Below, one piece after another: positions 19,682-29,035 of a DNA stretch of 64,000 nucleotides. The position numbers and the translations under genes are program-made. The notes beneath the pieces are model-generated. The model was given only the letters and a program-made list of their open reading frames with translations, did no database searches and had not been told where the DNA came from. Origin of the DNA: Wukongibacter sp050859025 (GTDB lineage: Bacteria > Bacillota > Clostridia > Peptostreptococcales > Caminicellaceae); contig NZ_CP138200.1 of the NCBI RefSeq assembly GCF_050859025.1, positions 5,208,001-5,272,000 on the forward strand, given 5' to 3'. Every line of letters starts with the position of its first letter. Position 1 is the first letter of the stretch.

Positions 19682-22600
19682 CTACGAAATTTTGTCATTA
19701 AAAATATCATTCAATTTGTTAAATACTATATCCATTTCTTGTTCGTTAACAGCAGAGGAAGAAAAATCACTGGCGGTCATTTCCGTTTCATCCTTATCTA
19801 TGCAATGCTTTATGATTTCTCTCAAATTATCCATATAGTCTCTCAATAGCTGTAAAATAGTAGCTTCTCTATATTCATGCTTATTATAGTTTATATACAG
19901 CTTTAGGGTTCCTTCCTCAATCATACCTAGTATCTGGAGTCGATAAAATCTCTTAGAATTTGGGCTTACTAAATCTCCAGTAGAGATATCGGCTTTTTTA
20001 AATAATTCTGTGTTTATGTCGCTGTCAAACTGCCCTAGATAGTTGAAGCTTATCTCTGGTCTTAGTTTAAATTCTATTCCTTCTATACTTTCTTTTTTGC
20101 TAATATATTTCAGTATCCCATACCCTATGCCCTTATTTGGAACCCTTCTTAGTGTCTCCTTTGTAGCCTTTAATGCTTGTCCTATTTCTTTACATTCCTT
20201 CATGTCCATAACTAAAGGATATGCCGTTGTAAACCATCCTACTGTCCTTGTTATATCTACTCCCTCTATTATTTCTTCTCTTCCATGTCCCTCTAGCTCT
20301 ACTAATGACCTTTCTGCTCCCGTCCATTTTTTTAGTGTCAGCTTAAGGGCCGTTAGTAATATATCGTTTATTTCCGTGTTGTATGCACTATGTACTTCAT
20401 TAAGCAGTTTTTTTGTCTCTTCCTTTGTTAATACTCCCTCTCTTGTCTCTCCATCCTTCATCCTGTCTTCTTTTATTTGAACATCCCTCGGTATTCTCTC
20501 TATTTCTTCCTTCTCTAATTCCTTCCAATATTCTATTTCCTTTAGTATCACTTTACTATCTGCATACTTGTACAGCTCATCCGACCACTCCTTAAAGGAT
20601 GTCGTCTTTAGTGGTAATTCTATTGCAGCCCCATCTTCTAGCTGTTTATATCCTAGGGAAAAATCCTCAAGCACTATCCTCCATGACACACCATCTATTA
20701 TTAGATGGTGAATTGCTATAAGTAGATAATCTCCTTTTTTCGTCTCAAATAGAGCAAGCTTTACTAATGGTCCCCTCTCTAGATCTATACTCCCTTGTAT
20801 ATGGCTTGCTTTCTTTTCTATTATTTCTTTGTACTCCTCTTCCATTACTTCAAAGCTTTGTAACTTTAGTAGATTATCTTCATGGCTTCTATTTACTTGG
20901 GTGACCTCTTCCCCTTCTTTTTTATATGTCATTCTCAATACATCATGATGCTTTATTAGTTCATTAAATACCTTTTCTACTATGTCTTTCCTAAAGCCAT
21001 TTCTTCTATAGAGCATAACTCCCTGATTCCAATGGTGCCTTTCCTCTATTTCCTCCTCATAGAACCATTTCTGTATCGGTGTTAGTTTTACTTCTCCTTC
21101 TACTGCAGTTTGCTCTACCTCTTTTTCTATTTTTCTTACATAATCCCTTAATCCTTTTATGGTTGGGTAGTCAAACATTCTTTGTATTTCTATTTTTAGA
21201 TTATGTCTTTGCAGTCTAGAGGATATTTGTATTGCCTTTATTGAATCTCCTCCTAGTTCAAAAAAGTTATCATTTATGCCTATACTTCCCTTCACCGACA
21301 ATACCTCTCTCCATATACCTGCCAATATTTTTTCCACTTCATCCCTTGGCTTCTCATATATTGATCTTAGGTTAATCTCTTTATCAGGCTCAGGTAATGC
21401 ACTTCTGTCTATCTTACCACTAGGTGTAAGAGGCATCTCTTCTATTTGAATGAAACTCGATGGTATCATGTATTCTGGTAATTCCTTTGATAAAAATCTC
21501 CTTATTTCCGATATCTTAAGTTCCTTCTCCGACACTATGTATCCATATAACTGTTTATTTTTTTCTTCGTCTTCCCGTGCTACGACTACTGTCTCCTTTA
21601 TATCACCATGTCTCAATAGACTATTTTCAATTTCCCCTAGCTCTATTCTGTATCCCCGTATCTTAACTTGGTTATCTATTCTACCTAGAAATTCTATATT
21701 TCCATCGGGGAGCCATCTTGCTAAGTCCCCTGTCCTATATATATTCTCATCTGCTGTGAAGGGGTTTTCTGCAAACCTTTCTGCCGTCAGCTCTGGCCTT
21801 TTTAAATATCCCCTTGCTACTCCGTCTCCTCCTATACACAGCTCTCCTTGAACTCCTATTGGCTGGATTCTATTATTTTTGTCTAAAATATACATTTTGC
21901 AATTATCTATGGGCTTACCTATTGGCACTGTCTGTTTTTCTCCTAGCTTCTCTAGTGAATACATTGTTGAGTAAATAGTAGCCTCCGTAGGTCCATATAG
22001 ATTTTCCAGCCTTGTACTGCCCTTAAATTCGTAGAACTTCCTAACAGTATTTACATGAAGGGCTTCTCCTGCTGAAAAAATGTATTTTAAATCTCCAAGG
22101 CTATTACTATCATTTTCCCTTAATACATTTAAGAAGGTTTGAAGCATTGATGGCGTAAAATTGCAATGGGTAACTTTATTTTCTTCTAAGGTCCTCAAAA
22201 TATCTAGCGGCTCTTTTTCTAGCCCGTTTTCAAGGATTACCAGTCTTCCCCCTCCAAAGAACCAGCCAAAGATTTCTGCAACAGATACATCGAATATATA
22301 GTTTGTTTTAAGTAAATATGCTCCATCTCCCGACAGAGGATATTTATTTTCAAGACTTGATAAGACATTTATCACGCTTCTATGCTCTACCATAACTCCC
22401 TTTGGTTTGCCCGTTGATCCCGAGGTATATATCACATAGGCTAAATCTGTAGGTCTATTTACATTGTCTAGATTGCTATCTTCTTGGATATATAATCCCT
22501 CATCCTCTAAATCTATCTTCTCTATTTGAAATTCTAAGCCGTCAATAAATTTACTCTGGGCTAAAATTATATGGGCATCGCTGTCCTCTAGCATATATTT

Positions 22601-24265
22601 TATTCGGTTACTTGGAGTTTTTGGGTCCAATGGAAGATATGCTCCACCGGCCTTTAGTATCCCTAATATTCCCACTATCATTTCTATTGACCGCTCTGTT
22701 ATTATCCCAACTATAGTTTCAGGTCCAACTCCTTTTTTTCTCAATGTTCTAGCTAACTGATTAGACCTTTTATTTACCTCTTCATAGGCCATTTCTATAT
22801 CTTTAAATACCAAGGCAACATTATCAGGTATATACTCTACCCTTTCCTGAAACAACTCATGTATCGTCTTTTCCCTTGGATATTCTACTTTTGTATTATT
22901 AAAGTTACATAAAATCTCTTTCTTTTCTTCCTGAGATAATATTTCTATTTCCTTAAGTTTTGAATGGGGATTTTCTACTATGGCTTTAGTGATATTCACA
23001 AAATGGCTTAAGAGCTTGTTAATTGCTTCGTCGTCAAATAGGTTTGTATTATAGGATAGGGCTGCTTCAATCCGATCAAAAACACATATTCCCATTGTCA
23101 AATCATAGTTTGTCTTCTCTAGTATTGAAAAGGAATCTATAGAAAGAGAGGTTTCTGTACTATTTAGAATGTTATCAATAGGATAGTTTTCTATCACTAC
23201 TATACTGTCAAATAGATTTTCATCCCTTCTGATTTGACTATAGCTTTTTATATCTACAAGTGAAGTGTTCTCAAATTCTACTCTTAACCGTATCTCATTA
23301 TTGATAGTCTGCAATAAATCCAATACTTTTTCATTGGATTTAGTTCTAACCCTAAGTGGCATGGTATTGATAAACAATCCTACAATATCCTCTATACCTC
23401 TTAATTTTGCATTTCTACCTGATACTGTGGTTCCAAATACTACATCCTCACTATCTGTATATTTCTGTAGCAATAATCCCCATGCACTATAGAGCACCGC
23501 TGCTAGGGTTATTTTCTGAGATGCGGCAAAGTTTCTTAAATCATCACTCATATTCTCTGGGAATCTATATTTACAGCTTTCAATTTTATCTTCAAATTCT
23601 TCGTCATTAAATTTCAAGGAATGAAAATTCTGTTTTTTATATCCTTCAAGGTATTTACTCCAATAATTCTTTTGCTTATTTTTATCCTTCTGCTGGGTTA
23701 ATTTTATAAACTCTTTGAATCTGTTCTTGATGGGCCTTTTAAGCTCCATTGATTTAGTAAGTCTATCATATGTATTAAAAAATTCCTTCAATATGATTCC
23801 TGTGCTCCATCCATCGAATAATATATGATGATAGCTTATTATAATTTCATAGTCCTCTTTACCTAGCTTACATAAGGTTATTCTAAAGGGGACATCATAT
23901 AAATCGAATCGCTTTCCTTTGTCCTCTATTTTTATTTCTTTCACGATCTCTTCTTTATTCTCTTTGTCGGACAAATCATATTTCAACCAACTAAGTCTAT
24001 GTTTTTTCAAAACAATCTGAAGTGGCCTTTTTAATGATTCCCATCTATAGACAGTTCTAAGTATTTCATTTGTCTCAATAACAAAATTCCATGCCTTTTC
24101 AAAGAACATGTCATCAATCTCGCCCTTGACCTTTAAGCATATCTGTTCAAAGTATAAATCGCTTTGTGAATCTTTTAAGTAATGAAACAGCATTCCCTCT
24201 TGCATAGGGGTAAGGGAAATTATATCTTCCATATCTTTCTTACTTATCTTTTGCGTTTCGGTCAT
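19682..24265 (-). CDS. NRPS module C-A-PCP-E (first gene of the locus)
   Basis: This 1527-residue synthetase has C (HHILFDGW, HH at 146), A, PCP (Ser1008 in GGDSI) and E (HH at 1186, NYLGQFD) domains. Its A-domain pocket residues equal those of the next gene (D-V-A-N-F-A-L-I-Y-K, substrate unassigned), so the two modules should add the same D-residue twice. Its N-terminal C domain has the TPMQEGMLFH/HHxxxDGW form usual for domains that accept a D-peptidyl donor, yet no NRPS gene lies upstream in this window. Either an initiating synthetase is elsewhere, or this domain acts as starter. The ATG follows AAGGGGGAAAAG. The C domain is clearly divergent from that of the second gene, whereas the A core and PCP-E part are almost identical in DNA. 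Confidence 0.96.
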   Translation of the reverse strand: MTETQKISKKDMEDIISLTPMQEGMLFHYLKDSQSDLYFEQICLKVKGEIDDMFFEKAWNFVIETNEILRTVYRWESLKRPLQIVLKKHRLSWLKYDLSDKENKEEIVKEIKIEDKGKRFDLYDVPFRITLCKLGKEDYEIIISYHHILFDGWSTGIILKEFFNTYDRLTKSMELKRPIKNRFKEFIKLTQQKDKNKQKNYWSKYLEGYKKQNFHSLKFNDEEFEDKIESCKYRFPENMSDDLRNFAASQKITLAAVLYSAWGLLLQKYTDSEDVVFGTTVSGRNAKLRGIEDIVGLFINTMPLRVRTKSNEKVLDLLQTINNEIRLRVEFENTSLVDIKSYSQIRRDENLFDSIVVIENYPIDNILNSTETSLSIDSFSILEKTNYDLTMGICVFDRIEAALSYNTNLFDDEAINKLLSHFVNITKAIVENPHSKLKEIEILSQEEKKEILCNFNNTKVEYPREKTIHELFQERVEYIPDNVALVFKDIEMAYEEVNKRSNQLARTLRKKGVGPETIVGIITERSIEMIVGILGILKAGGAYLPLDPKTPSNRIKYMLEDSDAHIILAQSKFIDGLEFQIEKIDLEDEGLYIQEDSNLDNVNRPTDLAYVIYTSGSTGKPKGVMVEHRSVINVLSSLENKYPLSGDGAYLLKTNYIFDVSVAEIFGWFFGGGRLVILENGLEKEPLDILRTLEENKVTHCNFTPSMLQTFLNVLRENDSNSLGDLKYIFSAGEALHVNTVRKFYEFKGSTRLENLYGPTEATIYSTMYSLEKLGEKQTVPIGKPIDNCKMYILDKNNRIQPIGVQGELCIGGDGVARGYLKRPELTAERFAENPFTADENIYRTGDLARWLPDGNIEFLGRIDNQVKIRGYRIELGEIENSLLRHGDIKETVVVAREDEEKNKQLYGYIVSEKELKISEIRRFLSKELPEYMIPSSFIQIEEMPLTPSGKIDRSALPEPDKEINLRSIYEKPRDEVEKILAGIWREVLSVKGSIGINDNFFELGGDSIKAIQISSRLQRHNLKIEIQRMFDYPTIKGLRDYVRKIEKEVEQTAVEGEVKLTPIQKWFYEEEIEERHHWNQGVMLYRRNGFRKDIVEKVFNELIKHHDVLRMTYKKEGEEVTQVNRSHEDNLLKLQSFEVMEEEYKEIIEKKASHIQGSIDLERGPLVKLALFETKKGDYLLIAIHHLIIDGVSWRIVLEDFSLGYKQLEDGAAIELPLKTTSFKEWSDELYKYADSKVILKEIEYWKELEKEEIERIPRDVQIKEDRMKDGETREGVLTKEETKKLLNEVHSAYNTEINDILLTALKLTLKKWTGAERSLVELEGHGREEIIEGVDITRTVGWFTTAYPLVMDMKECKEIGQALKATKETLRRVPNKGIGYGILKYISKKESIEGIEFKLRPEISFNYLGQFDSDINTELFKKADISTGDLVSPNSKRFYRLQILGMIEEGTLKLYINYNKHEYREATILQLLRDYMDNLREIIKHCIDKDETEMTASDFSSSAVNEQEMDIVFNKLNDIFNDKIS
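19758..21349 (-). repeat. Near-identical tract 2 (PCP-E part), copy in first NRPS gene
   Basis: Partner of 14934-16525, in direct orientation about 4.8 kb away. Both tracts are offset by the same distance, as expected for paralogous modules homogenised by conversion or produced by a recent module duplication followed by replacement. Confidence 0.85.
21663..22747 (-). repeat. Near-identical tract 1 (A-domain core), copy in first NRPS gene
   Basis: Partner of 16839-17923. It contains the whole substrate pocket, so the two modules have identical predicted specificity by recent sequence sharing rather than by independent selection. Confidence 0.85.
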
Positions 24266-24853
24266 AATTCTTTTCCCCCTTTGTCAGTAAATAGGCATGT
24301 CTATATCATCTCAGTATATACTAATAGCTTCGAAATCAGAGAGGATATAATATACTTCAATCCCTATCTATTGTTTCTTTAACATTATATTTGGGCTTCA
24401 TAAATAAGTCCTCTTTAAAAACTACCTTTGTATCATCAGTATAGATATTTTTTAGATCGAATAATTGATAAACTTTTGTATTAGTTATTCAATTTTTTTA
24501 GTAGTATTGCTCTAAAAACGAATTTTAGATGTCAGTAAGAAGACCTTTAATTAATCTCGCCAACGTCAAGGAAATTTCGACATTATTTTTCCTCATTTTT
24601 TTCCCCCATTTACTGTCATAATTTTAGATATCTAGTTCTCTGTTAAATTTGTAATCATTTAAATTCCATAATACTGCAAAGCGCCTTTATAACTATTAAG
24701 CCAATATTTTAAGAAAATTTAATATGTGTATCATAATTTAATTATATATTATTGGATTTATATTTCAACCATATAATATAATTATTGTATATAAGTGCAT
24801 TTTTTTACACAATAAATCATTTTTTGATATATTTTGATATATTTCGACAAAAT
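24266..24853. other. Gene-free leader/promoter region of the NRPS locus
   Basis: This AT-rich stretch of about 590 bp lies upstream of the first NRPS start (minus strand). It must hold the promoter of the NRPS locus, but I see no convincing -35/-10 pair, riboswitch or T-box to commit to, and no coding potential. Confidence 0.5.
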
Positions 24854-24888
24854 AATAGACTTTAAATCTTTTAGATCTAAAGTCTATT
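24854..24888. terminator. Hairpin terminator between transporter and NRPS locus
   Basis: AATAGACTTTA (24854-24864) pairs perfectly with TAAAGTCTATT (24878-24888) and is followed by T-rich sequence on both strands. It can end minus-strand transcripts of the NSS transporter and insulate the NRPS promoter region. Confidence 0.7.
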
Positions 24889-24903
24889 TTACTCTTCTAA
24901 AAA

Positions 24904-25090
24904 GACCGCAATATATGCGGTCAGATTGTTGACAAAGTCAACAAGATGATAGACTGCTGAGAAATCTGAAGTTCGAGGCGTGCTGAAAGCAAGAGACCGC
25001 AGCGTATACAGACATACGCAAGGGTTCTTGCTGTCAGCAACAACGAAGAAATTCGGGTTTGTCAGCAGTCTGACCGCAATATATGCGGCC
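24904..25090. repeat. 187-bp element with terminator-like inverted ends
   Basis: The element starts with the palindrome 24904-24922 (GACCGCA-ATATA-TGCGGTC) and ends with 25072-25090 (GACCGCA-ATATA-TGCGGCC). The ends are ~34-bp imperfect inverted repeats. Nested stems lie inside: AGACTGCTGA (24951) pairs with TCAGCAGTCT, and GCGTAT pairs with ATACGC. T-runs follow the right palindrome on the plus strand and the left one on the minus strand, so each end is also a plausible intrinsic terminator. It carries no ORF and is more GC-rich than its flanks. A mobile non-coding (MITE-like) element or a structured RNA is likely. Confidence 0.65.
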
Positions 25091-25124
25091 TTTTTGCTAT
25101 ATCAAATCTCAGTATAAATAGTTG

Positions 25125-26495
25125 TTAAATTATTCCTACACCTTTAAGAAATACAATAGCTATAGCTATCGGAGCAATAAATTTAACTGCAACCATAAAG
25201 AATGGCATATATCCTAAGTGATTTCCTTCAGAGTTAACTTCTTCTTCAACCTTTTTCCTACCTAACACCCATCCAACAAATACGCATACTAATAATCCAC
25301 CTATTGGGAGAAGTAGGTTATCCGATAACCACATCATGGAATCCATGAATACAGTTCCCTGAATAAGCTTCACTTTAGAAAATGCTGAGCTTGAAGCATA
25401 GGATAATGCACATAATATTCCCATTACCGTAATTGCTCCACCTGCAGCAAAGGTAGCTTTCTTCCTTGACCACTTCAACTCCTCTGAGAAGTAAGCAACA
25501 ACAACCTCAAGAATCGAAATAGATGAAGTTAATGCAGCTACAGTCAATAGAACGAAGAATAATATACCAAAGAAATATCCTCCAGGCATTTGCTGAAACA
25601 CGTTAGGTAATGTTACAAAAACAAGTCTTGGACCTGCACCCGGTTCGATGCCAAAGGCAAATACTGCTGGGAATATAGCAATACCCGCAAGAAGTGCTAT
25701 AAGTGTATCTGCAATAGTTACCTGAATAGCTGTTTCTCCAAGATTTTCTTTTTTGCCTATATAAGAACCGTAGGTAATCATAGTACCCATACCTAAGCTT
25801 AGAGAGAAGAAAGCATGACCTAATGCGGCAAGAACTGCTTCTCCATTTATCTTTGACCAATCTGGTTTAAATAGAAATGCTAGCCCTGAACCTGCACCAG
25901 GAAGAGTTACTGCACGAATATCAAGTATAATAATAATAACTAACAATAATGGCATGAGGAATTTTGCATATTTTTCAATACCATCCTTAATACCAGCCAT
26001 AACTATCCAGCATGTAATTCCCATAAATATTATTGTCCAAACTATAGGTTTTACAGCTGCAGTAGTAAAGCCTTCATAAATTGCATTAATTTGTTCAGGA
26101 GTAGATCCTGTAAATACACCTGTAACGGCCTTAACTATATATTCCAAACACCATCCTGCAACAACACTATAAAATGACAGAATTACAAAGGCCGCAACAA
26201 CACCCATCCATCCTGTCATGAACCAAGGAGTTCCTGGTGCAAGCCTCTTAAATGCTCCAACAGCATTTTTCTGAGCCTTACGACCAACTAAGAATTCAGA
26301 AAGCATTAGTGGAAAACCTATAAGAGCAATACAAATTAAATAAACTAATATAAATGCGGCACCACCATAGACACCTGTAATATAAGGAAACTTCCATATA
26401 TTACCTAGACCAATTGCTGATCCAGCGGCAGCAGCTATGATACCAAGTCTACTACCAAAGTTGTCCCTCTGTTGTAAATTGTTGTTATCAATCAA
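25125..26495 (-). CDS. Sodium-dependent NSS-family amino-acid transporter
   Basis: This 456-residue membrane protein belongs to the neurotransmitter:sodium symporter family (LeuT/MhsT/TnaT type), which imports amino acids with sodium. It opens with the family signature AAAAGSAIGLGNIWKFPY, where the unwound part of helix 1 binds sodium and substrate, and shows about eleven to twelve hydrophobic helices. The start is TTG (26493-26495) with a strong AGGAGGAAG five bases upstream. It is monocistronic: terminator-like structures lie downstream and a 500-bp gene-free region lies upstream. A paralogue lies at 29036-30388. The substrate cannot be read from the sequence; a hydrophobic or aromatic amino acid is usual for this family. 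Confidence 0.93.
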   Translation of the reverse strand: MIDNNNLQQRDNFGSRLGIIAAAAGSAIGLGNIWKFPYITGVYGGAAFILVYLICIALIGFPLMLSEFLVGRKAQKNAVGAFKRLAPGTPWFMTGWMGVVAAFVILSFYSVVAGWCLEYIVKAVTGVFTGSTPEQINAIYEGFTTAAVKPIVWTIIFMGITCWIVMAGIKDGIEKYAKFLMPLLLVIIIILDIRAVTLPGAGSGLAFLFKPDWSKINGEAVLAALGHAFFSLSLGMGTMITYGSYIGKKENLGETAIQVTIADTLIALLAGIAIFPAVFAFGIEPGAGPRLVFVTLPNVFQQMPGGYFFGILFFVLLTVAALTSSISILEVVVAYFSEELKWSRKKATFAAGGAITVMGILCALSYASSSAFSKVKLIQGTVFMDSMMWLSDNLLLPIGGLLVCVFVGWVLGRKKVEEEVNSEGNHLGYMPFFMVAVKFIAPIAIAIVFLKGVGII

Positions 26496-26530
26496 CTTAC
26501 TTCCTCCTTTACAATTTTTTATATATATCC

Positions 26531-26547
26531 AGTCGGCACAACCGACT
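26531..26547. promoter_or_regulatory. Short dyad upstream of the NSS transporter
   Basis: AGTCGG and CCGACT arms flank a short centre, 36 bp upstream of the TTG start. It could be an operator or a small leader hairpin. The rest of 26496-27020 is AT-rich without supported genes. Confidence 0.4.
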
Positions 26548-27020
26548 AAATATCAGAATAGTTTATATTTTTATAATTTTTAGAATATTTTTATATTTAA
26601 AATATATTCTGCACACTTTCTAAAATTCCTCTTTTTTTTTAAGAGTTGTTGAATTTTTTTATAAATTAACCCTAGTCAAAATTTTCTCTATTTATAGAAT
26701 TTTCTAACGCTTGATTCAAAATTTTAGCACAAATGAAGTTACGGTTCAATACTTTTTTGTAATATAATACATATAAATTAATTATTATGTATGAATTTCT
26801 AATTATAATTCTGACGCAAAGCTGAATAATTCTGAAGTTCATTGCTTTTTCCATATTTGTACATTAAGATATGTAAATATAGGTAATTGAAGTAAGAGCA
26901 TAGTAATCCTTCATATTTCATTAAATCCTACTTTACAAAATAATTTCTAAGTAAAAGCTCACAGCTTTGTCTCTCTTGTTTCAATTATATTTTTCTTCAA
27001 GAAATGACATCAAAAAAATA

Positions 27021-27052
27021 AATAAAGTGGTAAAAATACCACTTTATTTATA
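27021..27052. terminator. Terminator of the FAD-protein gene
   Basis: TAAATAAAGTGGTA pairs with TACCACTTTATTTA, a perfect 14-bp stem with a 4-base loop, followed by a T-run on the minus strand. It overlaps the stop codon of the gene at 27048. Confidence 0.85.
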
Positions 27053-28646
27053 ATCCTTTATATTTTAATATTATTTTTTCAGCTATCTTTATTCCATCAA
27101 CCGCCGCAGAGATTATTCCTCCAGCGTATCCCGCTCCCTCTCCGGCTGGATATAGTCCATTTATATTGCTACTTTCAAGGCTCTTACTTTCTCTCAGTAT
27201 TCTTATGGGTGAAGAGCTTCTAGTCTCTACTCCAGTAATAATTGCACTATCCATTCCAAAGCCCTTTAGTTTTCTATCCATATTTACGATTGCTTCCTTC
27301 ATTGCTTCAATAACGTAGCTAGGTAGACATTCTACCATGTTCGTTAATTTAATTCCCGGTTCATAGGATGGATTGACTTCACCCAAGCCTTCGGAAGCTC
27401 TATCTTCTAAAAAATCTCCAACCAATTGCGCCGGAGCTATATGTCCTCCACCACCAAGCTTGTATGCCTTTTCCTCCCATTTTCTTTGAAAGTACATACC
27501 GGCTAGAGGATGGTCTCCTTCAAAGTCCTCAGGTACTACTGATACCAACAATGCACTATTGGCGTTGGCTTTATCTCTTGCATATTCGCTCATTCCATTA
27601 GTTACTACTCTCCCATCTTCTGAAGCAGCAGCAACAACGCTTCCACCTGGGCACATACAAAATGTATATACTGATCTACCATTCGAAGCATGGTATGTAA
27701 GCCTATAGTCGGCAGCACCTAGTCTTTCATGGGTCGCAAATTGCTTATATTGAGCTTGGTTTATAACCGATTGCGGATGCTCTATTCTTACACCTATTGC
27801 AAAAGGTTTTTGCACTATATCCACACTATTTTGGTGAAGCATTTCAAAGGTATCCCTTGCACTATGTCCTATTGCCAACACAACAGCTTCACTATTAATT
27901 ATTTCTTCACCGTTGACCTCTACACCAGATATTTTCCCATCCTTTATTATTAGGCTAGTTGCCTTTGAATTAAAGCGTACCTGTCCACCTAACTCTAGGA
28001 TTTCTTCTCTTAGACTTTTTACCACAGATTTCAAAATATCCGTTCCTACATGGGGCTTAAAGGAGTACATGATATCCTCTGGAGCCCCTGCTTTAACTAG
28101 CTCTCTTAGAACCTTTCTGCATCTTAGATCCTTTACCCTTGTGGTCAGCTTTCCATCTGAAAACGTTCCTGCTCCACCTTCTCCAAACTGTACATTTGAT
28201 TCAGTATTTAATTTACCTGACTTCCAAAACTTCCCTACAGTCTTACTCCTATTTTCTACATCCTCTCCTCTCTCTAAAATCAGAGGCTTGTATCCCATTT
28301 GTGCAAGAATCAATCCGCAAAAAAGTCCCGCAGGTCCCATTCCAATGACTATAGGCCTACTACCTAATTTTATATTTCCTGGCTCTGGATATTTATACTC
28401 CATATCAGGAGTTATAGTTACATTTTTATTTCTAATTTTTTTTAAGATACGCTTTTCATTATCAACAGATACATCTACAGTATAAACGAACTCGATTTGC
28501 CCTTTTTTCCTAGCATCGATAGACTCCTTAAATATACTTATCTCTTTAATACTATCCGTCTTTATATTAAGTACTTTACTTGCCTTTTTTATCAATTTCT
28601 GTGTATTATCCTCTATTCCCAATCGTAATTGCGAAATTCTTATCAT
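27048..28646 (-). CDS. FAD-dependent oxidoreductase-like protein (COG2509 type)
   Basis: This 532-residue protein belongs to the conserved Firmicute family of FAD-dependent dehydrogenase-like proteins of unknown substrate. After an ~85-residue N-terminal domain comes a Rossmann dinucleotide motif (VIGMGPAGLFCG, about residues 99-110) and an ERGEDVENR stretch. Further family hallmarks are FGEGGAGTFSDGKL, the second nucleotide segment AVVLAIGHSARDTF, CMCPGGSVVAA and the C-terminal YPAGEGAGYAGGI. Length and motifs agree with intact members. The ATG at 28646 has only a weak upstream AAGGAA. No operon partner is apparent. It is cytoplasmic by sequence. The family assignment is firm and the biological role is not known. 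Confidence 0.9.
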   Translation of the reverse strand: MIRISQLRLGIEDNTQKLIKKASKVLNIKTDSIKEISIFKESIDARKKGQIEFVYTVDVSVDNEKRILKKIRNKNVTITPDMEYKYPEPGNIKLGSRPIVIGMGPAGLFCGLILAQMGYKPLILERGEDVENRSKTVGKFWKSGKLNTESNVQFGEGGAGTFSDGKLTTRVKDLRCRKVLRELVKAGAPEDIMYSFKPHVGTDILKSVVKSLREEILELGGQVRFNSKATSLIIKDGKISGVEVNGEEIINSEAVVLAIGHSARDTFEMLHQNSVDIVQKPFAIGVRIEHPQSVINQAQYKQFATHERLGAADYRLTYHASNGRSVYTFCMCPGGSVVAAASEDGRVVTNGMSEYARDKANANSALLVSVVPEDFEGDHPLAGMYFQRKWEEKAYKLGGGGHIAPAQLVGDFLEDRASEGLGEVNPSYEPGIKLTNMVECLPSYVIEAMKEAIVNMDRKLKGFGMDSAIITGVETRSSSPIRILRESKSLESSNINGLYPAGEGAGYAGGIISAAVDGIKIAEKIILKYKGL

Positions 28647-28714
28647 TTATCAATGCCATTCCTTCCACTTTATTTACATGAGGATTTTCATAATTACAAT
28701 CTTAAAAAATTAAC

Positions 28715-28818
28715 TATAGGGATTAAAGTAGAGACTTTAATTTATACATGTCCAAACCTCCCAGAAACACTGAGTATTTGTACATGAATAAATTAAGTTC
28801 TACTATTTGAACTCTATA
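28715..28818. repeat. Dispersed ~105-bp palindrome, copy 1
   Basis: The arm 28715-28753 pairs imperfectly with 28780-28818. The right arm contains AATTAAGTTCTACTAT followed by TTGAACTCTATA, also present at 46675-46702. The intergenic stretch 28647-28981 holds this element and nothing else I can support. Confidence 0.7.
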
Positions 28819-28981
28819 CAATAAAGCCAAGTTAAAATTATGCAATTTCCTCATATAGAAATTTTAAAAGAACTATTCCAATTTATATTTTCTTTAGTTC
28901 TATATCTATTATTTCAATATCTCTATAATTTTAACAGAGCTAAGATAAAAACTCCATAAAATTATGTAATTTACTCCATAT

Positions 28982-29013
28982 AAAAAAGTCGAGCAAATCT
29001 GCCCGACTTTTTT
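28982..29013. terminator. Terminator of the second NSS transporter
   Basis: AAAAAAGTCGAGCA pairs with TGCCCGACTTTTTT (one mismatch), giving a bidirectional intrinsic terminator with A/T runs on both sides. It lies 23 bp past the stop of the transporter gene. Confidence 0.85.
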
Positions 29014-29035
29014 ATCTAATTTTATGTTTAAGCTA

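Noticed and set aside
24904..25090. tRNA, riboswitch or CRISPR repeat
   Set aside because: Terminal and nested inverted repeats without cloverleaf, known aptamer layout or regular direct repeats.
26672..26854. 60-codon minus-strand frame upstream of the first NSS transporter
   Set aside because: Ile/Tyr/Asn-rich translation of AT-rich DNA without a ribosome site or recognisable motif.
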